NCBI RefSeq assembly: GCF_004323185.1
Contig: NZ_NAPS01000001.1
Location: 2,345,843-2,384,695 of the forward strand
From: Westiellopsis prolifica IICB1
GTDB lineage: Bacteria; Cyanobacteriota; Cyanobacteriia; Cyanobacteriales; Nostocaceae
Length of the DNA: 38,853 bases
Reading direction: 5' to 3'
Made by a program: the position numbers and the translations under genes. Below the pieces are notes generated by a model. It saw only the letters and a list, made by a program, of their open reading frames with translations, made no database searches and was not told where the DNA came from. This document shows, in pieces, positions 1 to 8,415 of this stretch (the stretch's first letter is position 1; each line of letters opens with the position of its first letter).

Positions 1-118
1 AAAAATAAGTCCTTTGTTTCAAAAATAAGTCCGTTAGCTCAAAAAATAAGTCCGTTGGTTCAAAAATAAGTCCGTTGGTTCAAAAATAAGTCCGTTGGTT
101 CAAAAATAAGTCCGTTGC
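1..118. repeat. Six tandem copies of a 20-21 bp direct repeat
   Basis: Six head-to-tail copies of a unit reading AAAAATAAGTCCGTTGGTTC begin at 1, 21, 41, 62, 82 and 102. The third has one extra A (21 bp), the first two differ at a few bases, and the last runs into a HIP1 site (GCGATCGC). The array touches the window edge, so it may continue to the left. The period is about two helical turns, which would place each copy on the same face of DNA. Its function is unknown. It could be a protein-binding array or a simple expanded repeat; nothing here shows a replication origin. Confidence 0.9.
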
Positions 119-595
119 GATCGCAAGCCCCCATTTTCCATGATTTTCTATAACATTTGTCAAAAGTGATCAATTGAGCTTATATTTTTGTAACTAAACA
201 AATTAATATAGTCTATTGACTTTCATACTGAATCAAAATGTTGTTTATTCTATACCAAGAAAAAAATAGAGGTTTGTACTACTAATATTCCGAGTTAGAC
301 TGAAATATGTAATAAATAACACAAAAATAATATGAAAATCTATTCCCTAATCCTTAATTCCTGTTTTCAAGATAGTCCATCATGGGAAAATCCCTCTAAG
401 TAGCACGAAAATAGAACTCCTCTACACCTCTACACCCATTAGTAGAAAATAAGGACTGAAGTCCTGACTACGAACTTTCTTATACATCAATATTAAAGTT
501 GACGCGTGCTAGCCGAATTATTTTTCTCTGAATACGGTTAGTATTAGAGCGTAATTGTATACATATTAAGTATCTTTTGGATCAAAGTTAATAGT
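119..595. other. Gene-free spacer upstream of PBP2
   Basis: About 475 AT-rich bases with no credible reading frame. The only structure I see is a short palindrome near 442-471: AGGACT (452-457) and AGTCCT (460-465) enclosed by GTAG (442-445) and CTAC (468-471). It resembles the small dispersed palindromes common in Nostocales. The promoter of the PBP2 gene should lie here, but I cannot place it with confidence. Confidence 0.5.
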
Positions 596-2440
596 ATGTC
601 TCTATTACAATCTCCTCTAGGAAGCAATAATAAACAATCACGTACCGTTGGACGGGGTATCCAGTCTATATTTTTGATTGTGTTTACCTTGTTGTTGACA
701 AATGGTATTTTGGCACGGTTAGTGTATTTGCAAATTGTTCAAGGCCCTTCTTTCCGAGAACGAGCCGAGTCTAATCGGATTCGGCTTTTGCATAAGCAAC
801 CAGAAAGAGGTAACATTTTTGACCGAAATGGGAAACTTTTAGCTACTACTCGTTATCCTCATTCTGTTTATTTGTGGCCTATGGCTCACAAGAAAAATGA
901 TTCTTGGTCAAAAATAGGAGCGCGTTTATCTGAGATTCTTAACATTCCGCTAAATGAAATAGAAAAGAAACTCGAAGAAGCAGAAAAAGACCCTGATTAT
1001 TCCGGACTAGTGCGGATTAAACGGAATTTAAGCCTAGATGAAATTACTGCATTAAAAGAATATGAAAGCGAACTAAACAAAGTAGAAATACATAGAGATG
1101 CGGTTCGTTATTATCCACATGGGAAAGAATTTGCTCATGTACTGGGTTATACTCGTGAGTTAACTCGCGAACAATTAGAGCAAAAGAGACATGAAGGCTA
1201 CCGTCTCAGAGATGTAATTGGTCAAATGGGAGTTGAAAAAGCTTATGAAGACTTGCTTCGGGGTGAATGGGGTGGTCAGCAATTGGAAGTAGATGGTAGT
1301 GGTCGTCCATTGCGGATTTTAGGACAGAAACAGGCAAAAGCTGGTGAAGATCTGCGTTTGACCCTAGATGCGGATTTGCAAATCGCAGCAGAAAAAGCTC
1401 TAGGCGATCGCAATGGTACTATCATCGCGATGAATCCCCACAACGGCGCTATCTTAGCAATGGTGTCTCATCCCACTTTTGACCCCAATGTTTTTTCCAA
1501 ACCAAAAGCTTCTCAAAAAGAATTACAACAAATCTTGTTAGGTGCAAACCATCCCTTACTCAATCGTGCTTTAAGAGCCTATCCTCCAGCAAGTACATTT
1601 AAAATTGTCACCACTACTGCGGGGTTAGAGTCCGGTGAATTTTCTCCAGGTACGGTGCTACCAACCTATGGTTATCTAACCTTTGGTGGTACTCGCTTTA
1701 ATGAGTGGAATCATGCAGGATTTGGAACAGTGGGATTTGCAGGAGCGATCGCCATGAGTAGCGATACCTTTTTCTATCAAGTTGGTGCGCGAGTGGGCGG
1801 CCCGACTTTAATTGAATGGACACGTAAATATGGTTTTGGCAAAAGAACCGGGTTTGAATTCGCCTCAGAAGAATCAAAAGGTTTTGTCCCAGATGAAACT
1901 TGGAAACAAAAAACCTGGAAAATGCCTTGGACTGTAGGCGATTCTGTAAATATGTCCATTGGTCAAGGAGCGCTACTCGCCACACCTCTGCAAGTCGGTG
2001 TCATGTTTGCTGTACCCGCTAATGGTGGTTACAGAGTTCAACCGCATTTACTCGAAGACAACAAACAAGCAAAAACTTGGCGTGAACCAGTCAATATGAA
2101 ACCCTCCACAGTCAAAGTTCTTCAAGATGGATTGCGGAAAGTCGTAAGTGAAGGTACAGGTAAAGCCCTAAATGTCCCAACTCTTCCTCCTGTCGCTGGT
2201 AAAACAGGAACTGCTGAAGCTTGGTTACGTCATGGCGTCAAAGCTAATCATGCATGGTTTGGTGGTTATGCTCCAGCAGACAAACCAGAAATTTTGGTTG
2301 TCGCATTTGCAGAACATTCCGGTGGTGGTGGTGGTAGTGTGGCTGGACCAATGGCGTTACAAGTGATGGAAAATTATTTCCACAAGAAATATCCAGGCAA
2401 ATACAATAAGTCTGAGGCTAATAAATTAGGAAATAATTAA
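596..2440 (+). CDS. mrdA: Penicillin-binding protein 2 (peptidoglycan D,D-transpeptidase)
   Basis: Class B penicillin-binding protein of 614 residues that crosslinks peptidoglycan peptides in the periplasm, probably in the cell-elongation complex with RodA. A single N-terminal membrane anchor (about residues 24-46) is followed by the PBP dimerisation domain (about 60-235) and the transpeptidase domain (about 265-600). All three active-site motifs are present: S333-T-F-K336 with the nucleophilic serine, S388-S-D390 (the SxD form is usual for PBP2), and K536-T-G-T-A-E. The run of glycines near residue 580 looks normal for cyanobacterial members. The start is an ATG with no obvious Shine-Dalgarno site. 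It lies 88 bp before mtnD on the same strand but is functionally unrelated. PBP2 rather than PBP3 is favoured by the SxD motif and lack of a PASTA tail; the exact paralogue is less certain. Confidence 0.93.
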   Translation: MSLLQSPLGSNNKQSRTVGRGIQSIFLIVFTLLLTNGILARLVYLQIVQGPSFRERAESNRIRLLHKQPERGNIFDRNGKLLATTRYPHSVYLWPMAHKKNDSWSKIGARLSEILNIPLNEIEKKLEEAEKDPDYSGLVRIKRNLSLDEITALKEYESELNKVEIHRDAVRYYPHGKEFAHVLGYTRELTREQLEQKRHEGYRLRDVIGQMGVEKAYEDLLRGEWGGQQLEVDGSGRPLRILGQKQAKAGEDLRLTLDADLQIAAEKALGDRNGTIIAMNPHNGAILAMVSHPTFDPNVFSKPKASQKELQQILLGANHPLLNRALRAYPPASTFKIVTTTAGLESGEFSPGTVLPTYGYLTFGGTRFNEWNHAGFGTVGFAGAIAMSSDTFFYQVGARVGGPTLIEWTRKYGFGKRTGFEFASEESKGFVPDETWKQKTWKMPWTVGDSVNMSIGQGALLATPLQVGVMFAVPANGGYRVQPHLLEDNKQAKTWREPVNMKPSTVKVLQDGLRKVVSEGTGKALNVPTLPPVAGKTGTAEAWLRHGVKANHAWFGGYAPADKPEILVVAFAEHSGGGGGSVAGPMALQVMENYFHKKYPGKYNKSEANKLGNN

Positions 2441-2456
2441 AACATCGTACACCAAT

Positions 2457-2480
2457 GTAGACCTCTCCAAGGGCGTCTAC
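2457..2480. repeat. Short palindrome between PBP2 and mtnD
   Basis: GTAGAC (2457-2462) and GTCTAC (2475-2480) can form a 6 bp stem with a 12-base loop 17 bases after the PBP2 stop codon. It could attenuate transcription into the mtn operon or be a dispersed palindrome. No T-run follows, so it is not a clear intrinsic terminator. Confidence 0.3.
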
Positions 2481-2528
2481 CGTAAACTGCTAGAATTAGC
2501 GTACAATATCTGATGCAGGAGGTAAACT

Positions 2529-3080
2529 ATGGCGATATTACAACTAGAAGACGGCAAAGTATATACTGACCTGAAAGATATTTCTCGCGAATTAGCGCCC
2601 CTCAACATTCAACTTGATTATTGGTCTGTAGGGGAAGATCCCCAATTACACAAACTGCTAGCAAAAGATAGTCTCAGTGAAGACGAAAAAGAACAAGTAT
2701 TAGTAGCTTTAGATCAATATTTTAACGAGTTGCAAAAAACAGCTGGCTATCAATCCCGTGACTTAATTGTTCTTCATCCAGATACCCCCAACTTGGATGG
2801 ACTGCTAGCAAAATTTGACAAGATTCATACTCATGCAGATGATGAAGTACGCTACATCGTCGCGGGGGAAGGTATTTTTGGCTTTGTGCGTCCCGACGGT
2901 AGTCAGGTAGAACTGACTGTACAACCACAAGAGTATATCAATGTACCTGCTGGGACAGAACACTGGTTTTATCTTACACCAGAGCGACGAGTGAAAGCTG
3001 TACGTTATTTCACCAACACAGAAGGCTGGATTCCTGAGTATACAGGTACACCAATTCATCGACGTCAGGCTGTTGCTTAA
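2529..3080 (+). CDS. mtnD: Acireductone dioxygenase (ARD)
   Basis: Cupin-fold metalloenzyme of the methionine salvage pathway. It oxidises acireductone (1,2-dihydroxy-3-keto-5-methylthiopentene) to the 2-keto acid precursor of methionine plus formate with iron, or off-pathway products with nickel. The protein has 183 residues, the usual size. The metal ligands are visible: H100-x-H102 and E106 in the first cupin motif, and H145 in the second (PAGTEHWF). A strong Shine-Dalgarno site (AGGAGG) stands 6 bases before the ATG, the best ribosome binding site in this part of the window. It is the first gene of a tight trio; mtnX starts 3 bases after its stop codon. The family assignment is secure; which metal is used in vivo cannot be read from the sequence. 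Confidence 0.96.
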   Translation: MAILQLEDGKVYTDLKDISRELAPLNIQLDYWSVGEDPQLHKLLAKDSLSEDEKEQVLVALDQYFNELQKTAGYQSRDLIVLHPDTPNLDGLLAKFDKIHTHADDEVRYIVAGEGIFGFVRPDGSQVELTVQPQEYINVPAGTEHWFYLTPERRVKAVRYFTNTEGWIPEYTGTPIHRRQAVA

Positions 3081-3083
3081 AAA

Positions 3084-3719
3084 ATGAAACGTATCATTTT
3101 CTGTGATTTTGACGGTACTATTACGGTATCAGAAACCTTTGTGGCAGTGCTGAAGCATTTTTCACCTCAGCTTTCTGCCGAATTGATACCAGAAATGTAC
3201 GCACAGAGACTGACATTACGCGAGGGAGTCAAGCGGATTTTGGAGTCAATTCCATCTTCTCGCTACCCCGAAATTTTGGAATTTACTCGCAAACAACCAA
3301 TTCGTTCGGGGTTTACAGAATTACTGGACTTCTTAGATACACAAAAAGTACCCTTGGTCGTAATTTCTGGCGGACTGCGGGGTATGGTGGAAGTTGTTTT
3401 GGATGAACTATTACCACGAATTCATGCGATCCATGCTGTTGATATTGACATAAATACTGAGTACTTGCAGGTAAATTCTGAGTTTGAAGGTGGGACAGAA
3501 TTAGTTGCGAAAGTGCAAGTGATGGAAAAGTATCCAGCAGATGAGAAAATAGCTATTGGTGATTCGATTACTGATTTAAATATGGCGTTGGCAACACCGA
3601 TAGTTTTTGCTCGCGATCGCCTAGCCTATTATTTAGAAAACAATCAAAAATCCTACATTCTCTGGCAAGACTTTTTTGATGTGCGCGATACATTAGCACA
3701 ATTGTGGAAATCTGTCTAG
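3084..3719 (+). CDS. mtnX: HAD phosphatase, 2-hydroxy-3-keto-5-methylthiopentenyl-1-phosphate phosphatase-like
   Basis: Phosphatase of the haloacid dehalogenase superfamily, 211 residues. It should remove phosphate from 2-hydroxy-3-keto-5-methylthiopentenyl-1-phosphate to give the acireductone used by MtnD. HAD motif I is D8-F-D10-G-T at the very N-terminus, motif II is the serine in VVISGG (about 92-97), and motif IV is GDSITD (159-164). The gene sits between mtnD and mtnB with 3- and 4-base gaps and no own Shine-Dalgarno site, so it is probably translationally coupled. A MtnX-type phosphatase implies a separate enolase (MtnW, a RuBisCO-like protein) elsewhere, unlike bacteria with the fused enolase-phosphatase MtnC. 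MtnX resembles phosphoserine phosphatases, so the assignment leans partly on the neighbours. Confidence 0.88.
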   Translation: MKRIIFCDFDGTITVSETFVAVLKHFSPQLSAELIPEMYAQRLTLREGVKRILESIPSSRYPEILEFTRKQPIRSGFTELLDFLDTQKVPLVVISGGLRGMVEVVLDELLPRIHAIHAVDIDINTEYLQVNSEFEGGTELVAKVQVMEKYPADEKIAIGDSITDLNMALATPIVFARDRLAYYLENNQKSYILWQDFFDVRDTLAQLWKSV

Positions 3720-3723
3720 AATA

Positions 3724-4356
3724 ATGAACAGCCCAACCCTAAATGATACCCGTCTGGAGTTAATTAATGCCGCCCGTTACTTTTACCAACAGGGTTGGAT
3801 GCTGGGAACAGCAGGTAATCTCTCAGCACGTCTATCTGATGGTAGCTTCTGGATTACTGCTAGCGGCAAATCCAAAGGAGAATTAGTCATCGATGACTTT
3901 GTACGAATTTATCCAGATGGGAGAGTAGAACAACCCACAAAAGACTCTAAACCTAGTGCTGAGACTTCTATTCACCAGGTTATTTATGATCTTTTTCCGG
4001 AAGCCAAAAGTTGCTATCATGTCCACTCGGTAGAAGCAAACCTGGTTTCTCGGTTTGGAAATACAGATTCTTTACCTTTACCACCACTAGAAATGCTCAA
4101 AGGACTTGGGGTATGGGAACAAAACCCTGATTGTGTTATGCCTATATTTGCTAATCATTTACAGGTGCAGCAAATTGCGGATGAAATCAAAGCAAGATTT
4201 AGCAAGACAACCCCCCAATTACCAGCCCTACTTATCCGTGATCACGGTGTCACAGTCTGGGGTTCTTCCTCAACAGAAGCTCGTAACTATATTGAGTTAG
4301 TGGAATATATATTTCGTTATTTGGTTGCAGCACGGCGGGTTTTTGGTGAAAAGTAG
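3724..4356 (+). CDS. mtnB: Methylthioribulose-1-phosphate dehydratase
   Basis: Class II aldolase/adducin-fold zinc enzyme of 210 residues that dehydrates 5-methylthioribulose-1-phosphate to the diketone in methionine salvage. The zinc site is visible as H99-x-H101 and H174 (in RDHGV), with E123 in the position of the catalytic acid. The GN at 31-32 is part of the phosphate-binding loop of the fold. It is the third gene of the mtn trio, 4 bases after mtnX. MtnA, the nucleosidase/kinase or phosphorylase step and the enolase are not in this window. Class II aldolases act on many sugar phosphates, so the specific name rests on the length, the motifs and the adjacency to mtnD and mtnX. Confidence 0.93.
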   Translation: MNSPTLNDTRLELINAARYFYQQGWMLGTAGNLSARLSDGSFWITASGKSKGELVIDDFVRIYPDGRVEQPTKDSKPSAETSIHQVIYDLFPEAKSCYHVHSVEANLVSRFGNTDSLPLPPLEMLKGLGVWEQNPDCVMPIFANHLQVQQIADEIKARFSKTTPQLPALLIRDHGVTVWGSSSTEARNYIELVEYIFRYLVAARRVFGEK

Positions 4357-4492
4357 GATTGAGTTGATAAAAACAGCAGATCATCTAGTTCAGTTGGTAA
4401 TGATGCGAACCACTTAACCATTGACTTGACAAAGCACAAAAAACTAGAGTGAATGTGATATCGGCAGTCTCAAATCAGGTATAACCCAGCGC

Positions 4493-5227
4493 GTGAAGCT
4501 ATTCATTTACCATACTCCAGAATCTACCCCAGTGGATAAAGTACCAGAATGTGCGATCGTAGTTGACGTACTGCGAGCCACTTCTACAATTGCAACAGCT
4601 TTAGCTGCTGGTGGTGAAGCAGTCCAAGCGTTCAGCGATTTAGATCAACTTATACAAGTCAGTGAATCTTGGCCAGTCGAAAAACGGCTACGAGCCGGAG
4701 AACGTGGCGGAGCCAAAGTTCCTGACTTCGATTTGGGAAATTCTCCTCTCGATTGTACCCCACAGAGGGTAAAAGGAAGGCGCTTGTTTATCAGTACTAC
4801 CAATGGTACTAGGACTTTACAACGAGTCCAAGATGCTAAAACTGTGATTGCAGCAGCATTTATCAACCGTGGTGCAGTAGTGAAATTTGTCTTGGAAAAG
4901 CAGCCAGAAACAGTTTGGATTGTCGGTTCTGGTTGGGAAGGTAGTTTTTCTCTAGAAGATACCGCCTGTGCAGGTGCGATCGCTCACGATATTTTGCAAA
5001 AAACTAACTTCTCAGCTGATGAAATTTCAGGTAATGATGAAGTCATCAATGCGATCGCCCTTTATTCTCAGTGGCAAGATAATTTATTAGGATTATTTCA
5101 TCATGCCAGTCATGGTAAACGTTTATTACGTCTGGAGTGTCATGAAGACTTAAAATATTGTTCTCAATCTGATACTTTAGATGTCTTGCCTATACAAAAA
5201 GAACCAGGCGTTTTAAAAAAATACTAA
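4493..5227 (+). CDS. comB: ComB-like 2-phosphosulfolactate phosphatase family protein
   Basis: Protein of 244 residues of the ComB family, magnesium-dependent acid phosphatases first known for hydrolysing 2-phosphosulfolactate in coenzyme M synthesis in archaea. Conserved blocks are visible in order: [10 protein letters not shown] (24-33), a [17 protein letters not shown] block (about 69-85), STTNGTRTL (about 101-109), a glycine-rich segment followed by EDTACAGAI, and a C-terminal [14 protein letters not shown] block. The start is GTG. It follows mtnB by 136 bases and could be cotranscribed. Cyanobacteria are not known to make coenzyme M, so the true substrate is uncertain. The location next to sulfur salvage genes suggests, but does not prove, a role in organosulfur metabolism. 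Confidence 0.85.
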   Translation: MKLFIYHTPESTPVDKVPECAIVVDVLRATSTIATALAAGGEAVQAFSDLDQLIQVSESWPVEKRLRAGERGGAKVPDFDLGNSPLDCTPQRVKGRRLFISTTNGTRTLQRVQDAKTVIAAAFINRGAVVKFVLEKQPETVWIVGSGWEGSFSLEDTACAGAIAHDILQKTNFSADEISGNDEVINAIALYSQWQDNLLGLFHHASHGKRLLRLECHEDLKYCSQSDTLDVLPIQKEPGVLKKY

Positions 5228-5239
5228 ATATTCAGTGAA

Positions 5240-5280
5240 CAGTTATCAGTTATCAGTTATTAACAGGTAACTGATAACTG
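5240..5280. terminator. Inverted repeat between convergent genes
   Basis: CAGTTATCAGTTAT (5240-5253) pairs with GTAACTGATAACTG (5267-5280) over 13-14 bp. It lies between the ends of the ComB-like gene (+) and the small membrane protein gene (-), where a bidirectional terminator is expected. The CAGTTATCAGTTAT unit is also internally repetitive, so it may be a dispersed repeat serving as a stop signal. Confidence 0.55.
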
Positions 5281-5288
5281 AATCTACT

Positions 5289-5714
5289 TTAAGAATTTGG
5301 TTTTAGCAAGGGATACACACCAACAGCAAGACTGATAAATCCAATCACAATCCACCATGTGTCATTTTGCTCGACCTGCAAAGATGGTAGTTCGCTGTTT
5401 CTAACAAAATTATTGATTTGGGATGCGATCGCTCGCTGCTGATTTTCATTAGCGTAACTTGTAAACGAAGAAAATGCTACTTCGCTGTTACTAGTATTGA
5501 TGACAACTTTAGATGATTCGTCGTTTTTTGGGCTATAAAATTTAGCACCTCGTAATCTATTTACTGGCAATTCTTTTTCTTCCGACCATAAAAAACCGGA
5601 ACGTACTAACCTACATGATCCCTGCTTTTCAGTGCGAGTACAAGTAAGTTTATTTGATTGTGCAAAGGAAATTAAAATAATCCCTAGTATGATAAAGCCG
5701 AGTCTCAGTTTCAA
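5289..5714 (-). CDS. Small membrane protein of unknown function, two transmembrane segments
   Basis: I do not recognise the function. The frame is open from 5759, but a GGGAGG Shine-Dalgarno site stands just before a TTG at 5714, so I place the start there (141 residues). The N-terminus is then MKLRLGFIILGIILISFAQ, a first hydrophobic helix. A second helix lies near the C-terminus (TWWIVIGFISLAVGVYPLL). Between them is a polar domain of about 95 residues starting with a CxR...C pattern (LTCTRTEKQGSCRLV). Proteins with a helix, a CTR-type loop and a closing helix are widespread in cyanobacteria as uncharacterised membrane proteins. It converges with the ComB-like gene. Confidence 0.65.
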   Translation of the reverse strand: MKLRLGFIILGIILISFAQSNKLTCTRTEKQGSCRLVRSGFLWSEEKELPVNRLRGAKFYSPKNDESSKVVINTSNSEVAFSSFTSYANENQQRAIASQINNFVRNSELPSLQVEQNDTWWIVIGFISLAVGVYPLLKPNS

Positions 5715-5759
5715 TTTTCCCTCCCAACTTACATTTAAGTCAGTTATACCTACACTCAA

Positions 5760-6346
5760 ATAACACCGTAGTTTCTCGGTGATAAACTAAAAATTTCATA
5801 ACAAGTTTCTAGAGAAAAATTACTAATTTTTCTCCTAAGAAATATTCTTCAGTGATTAATCATAACCACTGATACAGTTTGTAATGAGATAGCTTATGAG
5901 CTATATTCTATGTTTTTGAAACTTCCTTGTCAGCCCGAATTTATACAATTTTGGTGATGAATTGCAGATGATTATTGTTTATCATTTACTTAAAAAATCA
6001 TACAAGGGGTAGCAGACAGAAACTATAAGCTGCAAAGAAAATAAAGTTTCGTTCTACATTGCCAATTTTACAATAAATACTTAATTGTTATGCAAATAGT
6101 CAGTAATTTTCCTGAAAATAGCAAAAATTATGTCAGTTTTTTAATTATTATTTATTTTTATTCACCTTTTTTTTGCAACGAAAAAACATTATTTAAAACA
6201 TATTTGAAATTACAAATATGATTGCATTGTCACTAGGTAGCTCAGTCTTAACAAAGAGAACACAAGTTAGGAAACACAAATCCCATTAAAATCCTTATGA
6301 ATGACCAATGACGATCATCACTAGTAGCTTCAGTGTCCCGATCTAC
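5760..6346. other. Gene-free AT-rich spacer
   Basis: About 590 bases without a credible coding frame. One perfect 8 bp stem is visible, CATATTTG (6199-6206) with CAAATATG (6213-6220) and a 6-base loop, located 130 bases beyond the 3' end of the flavoprotein gene. I see no RNA gene or mobile element here. Confidence 0.5.
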
Positions 6347-7597
6347 TTAACTTATAGATGCAGAACCTGCTAGATAAGCTGTAGTCCAGGCACTTTGGAA
6401 ATTAAAACCACCAGTGATACCATCGATGTCTAAAATTTCTCCTGCAAAGTAAAGACCAGAAACCAATTTACTTTCCATCGTCTTAAAGTTGATTTCTTTA
6501 AGATTTACACCACCACAAGTTACGAATTCTTCTTTAAACACTCCTTTCCCATTAATGGAGTATTGTGCTTGGGTAAGTTCTTGCACTAATTTATTTAAAC
6601 TTTTGTTTGATAATTCTGCCCAACGATCTTCAACAGAAATACCTACACAAGAAACAATGTATTGCCATAGGCGATGGGGTAAGTCAACATCGCGATGAGA
6701 TGCAATCAGACGCTTCGGTGAATTGTTCTTAACTGTCAACAATTGTTGACGCACTTGTTCTTGTTTGAGATGGGGTAGCCAATTAATAACTAAAGTGGCT
6801 TGGTAATTACTAGAGTGCAGCATTCTTGCACCCCAAGCAGATAATTTCAACACAGCTGGGCCGCTTAAACCCCAATGGGTAATTAGTAATGGGCCTGTTT
6901 GTTCTAGATGTGGGTATTCTGGTACAATAAGGCGCAATTTCACAGGATTGACACTCACACCAGCCAACTCTGTAAGCTTTTGATTTTTGATATTGAAAGT
7001 AAATAAAGATGGAACTGGTGACTCGATAGTATGTCCCAATTGTTGAGCTATTTTATAACCTATGGGGTTACTACCTGTAGCTAACAGTAAGCGATCGCAC
7101 TGTAATTTTTCTCCTGATTTGAGAATCACCTCGAAATGAGAGAGTAGGGAATTACTGAGATTAGCCCCCTCTAATTTCACTGATGTCACCGCAGTCCCTA
7201 TACGCAGTTCTACTCCAGCTGCTTTTGCTGCACCCACCAAACAATTGACGATGGTTTCTGAGGTATCTGTAATGGGAAACATTCTACCATCAGCCTCAGT
7301 TTTTAACTCTACACCATGAGCCTGAAACCAGGTGATAGTATCTTTTGGTTGAAAGCGCGTAAAAGCACCCAATAGTGCTTTGCTACCTCTGGGATAATTT
7401 TTGACTAACTCTGGTGGTTCAAAGCAAGCATGAGTAACATTGCAGCGTCCGCCACCAGAAATACGAACTTTAGCCAATGGTTGATGGCTAGCTTCAAGTA
7501 AAATTACATGGGCGCGAGGATTAGCTTTAGCAGCTGCTATAGCAGCAAAAAAACCAGCCGCTCCACCACCTACAATTACTATTTGTAATTTTGTCAT
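6347..7597 (-). CDS. YhiN/HI0933-family FAD-dependent oxidoreductase
   Basis: Flavoprotein of 416 residues. The N-terminus holds a Rossmann FAD-binding motif (IVGGGAAGFFAAIAA, about 7-21). Further family blocks are KVRISGGGRCNVTH (about 43-56), LLLATGSNP in the middle, and the C-terminal signature GLYFAGEILDIDGITGGFN followed by QSAW. This is the HI0933/YhiN (BaiN-like) family, whose physiological reaction is mostly unknown; some members reduce flavins or bile-acid-type enones. The ATG lies inside a heptamer repeat array (ATGACAA units), with three further ATGs just upstream that do not continue into this frame. A rubredoxin gene sits 151 bases upstream on the same strand, a possible electron partner, though that is only inference. 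Confidence 0.9.
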   Translation of the reverse strand: MTKLQIVIVGGGAAGFFAAIAAAKANPRAHVILLEASHQPLAKVRISGGGRCNVTHACFEPPELVKNYPRGSKALLGAFTRFQPKDTITWFQAHGVELKTEADGRMFPITDTSETIVNCLVGAAKAAGVELRIGTAVTSVKLEGANLSNSLLSHFEVILKSGEKLQCDRLLLATGSNPIGYKIAQQLGHTIESPVPSLFTFNIKNQKLTELAGVSVNPVKLRLIVPEYPHLEQTGPLLITHWGLSGPAVLKLSAWGARMLHSSNYQATLVINWLPHLKQEQVRQQLLTVKNNSPKRLIASHRDVDLPHRLWQYIVSCVGISVEDRWAELSNKSLNKLVQELTQAQYSINGKGVFKEEFVTCGGVNLKEINFKTMESKLVSGLYFAGEILDIDGITGGFNFQSAWTTAYLAGSASIS

Positions 7598-7620
7598 TTG
7601 TCATTTGTCATTTGTCATTA
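7595..7620. repeat. Heptamer array overlapping a start codon
   Basis: Read on the minus strand this is ATGACAA repeated, giving ATGs at 7618, 7611, 7604 and 7597. The last is the start of the YhiN-like gene. The first two frames hit TGA after five codons. The same unit (TCATTTG on the plus strand) recurs near 35236-35256 and, imperfectly, near 37706-37765. Confidence 0.75.
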
Positions 7621-7685
7621 GCTATTATCCCTCCTGTCTCCCCTGTTTCCCCCTCTCCCTTGTCTCCTTGTCTCCTTGTCTCCCT

Positions 7686-7748
7686 CCGATCCCCAATCCC
7701 CGATCCCCGATCCCCAATCCCCAATCCCCGCTCCCCAATCCCCGCTCC
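7686..7748. repeat. CCCCAAT/CCCCGAT heptamer tandem repeats (STRR)
   Basis: About eight consecutive heptamers of the form GATCCCC, AATCCCC or GCTCCCC. They match the CCCCA(A/G)T short tandemly repeated repetitive sequences described in heterocystous cyanobacteria. The tract lies directly after the rubredoxin stop codon (minus strand), in the spacer before the flavoprotein gene. Confidence 0.85.
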
Positions 7749-7910
7749 TCACTCATCTAATTCAAATTTATCTTTGTCTGATCCACATACAGGACATACC
7801 CAATCTTCAGATATATCTGCAAAAGCTGTGCCTGGTGGTACGCCACCATCTATATCTCCTTCCTCTGGGTCATATACGTAACCACAGACTGTGCATACAT
7901 ACTTTTCCAT
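7749..7910 (-). CDS. Rubredoxin (short soluble form)
   Basis: A 53-residue protein beginning [19 protein letters not shown]. It carries the two rubredoxin iron-binding knuckles, C6-x-x-C9-G-Y and C39-P-x-C42-G, and the usual core residues Y11, Y13, D14-P15 and W37. Rubredoxins carry one Fe(Cys)4 centre and pass single electrons in the cytoplasm. This one lacks the C-terminal membrane helix of the photosystem-associated RubA, so it is the soluble type. Length (about 52-54) matches the family. No Shine-Dalgarno site is evident upstream. The gene is followed by a heptamer repeat tract and then the YhiN-type flavoprotein on the same strand; rubredoxin often partners flavoproteins, so a functional link is possible but unproven. 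Confidence 0.95.
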   Translation of the reverse strand: MEKYVCTVCGYVYDPEEGDIDGGVPPGTAFADISEDWVCPVCGSDKDKFELDE

Positions 7911-8415
7911 TTTTATTAACTACATTTTTTATGATCTTTATATTAATTCTATTCACTTGAAGCCCTATTCACTCTTCGGGAAGGCTAAGATCAACAAGCT
8001 TTGCCAGGGTGGGGTAGTTCAACAATTTTACGACTCCTAGTTGTAGAAGCGTCAAAAGATTCAAGAGATTATTGTTCTTATTGGGTAAAAAAATACAATT
8101 TTATTTATTATTTTAAGTAATTTACGAAAAATTTATCGGTGAGCTTGTAAGCCTAATTGCTTTTATAATGAGGGTTTTAATTTGCTTACAGTATTCTGTC
8201 TTTGATTCAAAATTTACGCAAATATACTATTTATTATACTAAGAGTTTAATCTTATTCTTAATACTTAAGAGAAAAAATGGTCGTACTATTGCTTCAGCA
8301 ATGGGGATGATATCAAGTTCGGCTAATTGCTTACGATATTATACTTCGCTGTTGGTTAATGGGAGCAAGATCTTTCAGAATAAAAACCGAACAGATGAGA
8401 GTTTGAGGAAAAGTC
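7911..8415. other. Divergent spacer between rubredoxin and the c-di-GMP gene
   Basis: About 500 AT-rich bases between divergently transcribed genes, so it should hold both promoters. A 75-codon open frame at 8202-8429 has no recognisable features and overlaps the next gene start; I do not call it. No RNA structure was recognised. Confidence 0.5.

Noticed and set aside
442-471. A terminator or regulatory hairpin before PBP2
   Set aside because: Only a 6 bp core stem with 2 bases between the arms, and no T-run; more likely a dispersed palindrome and noted only in the spacer entry.
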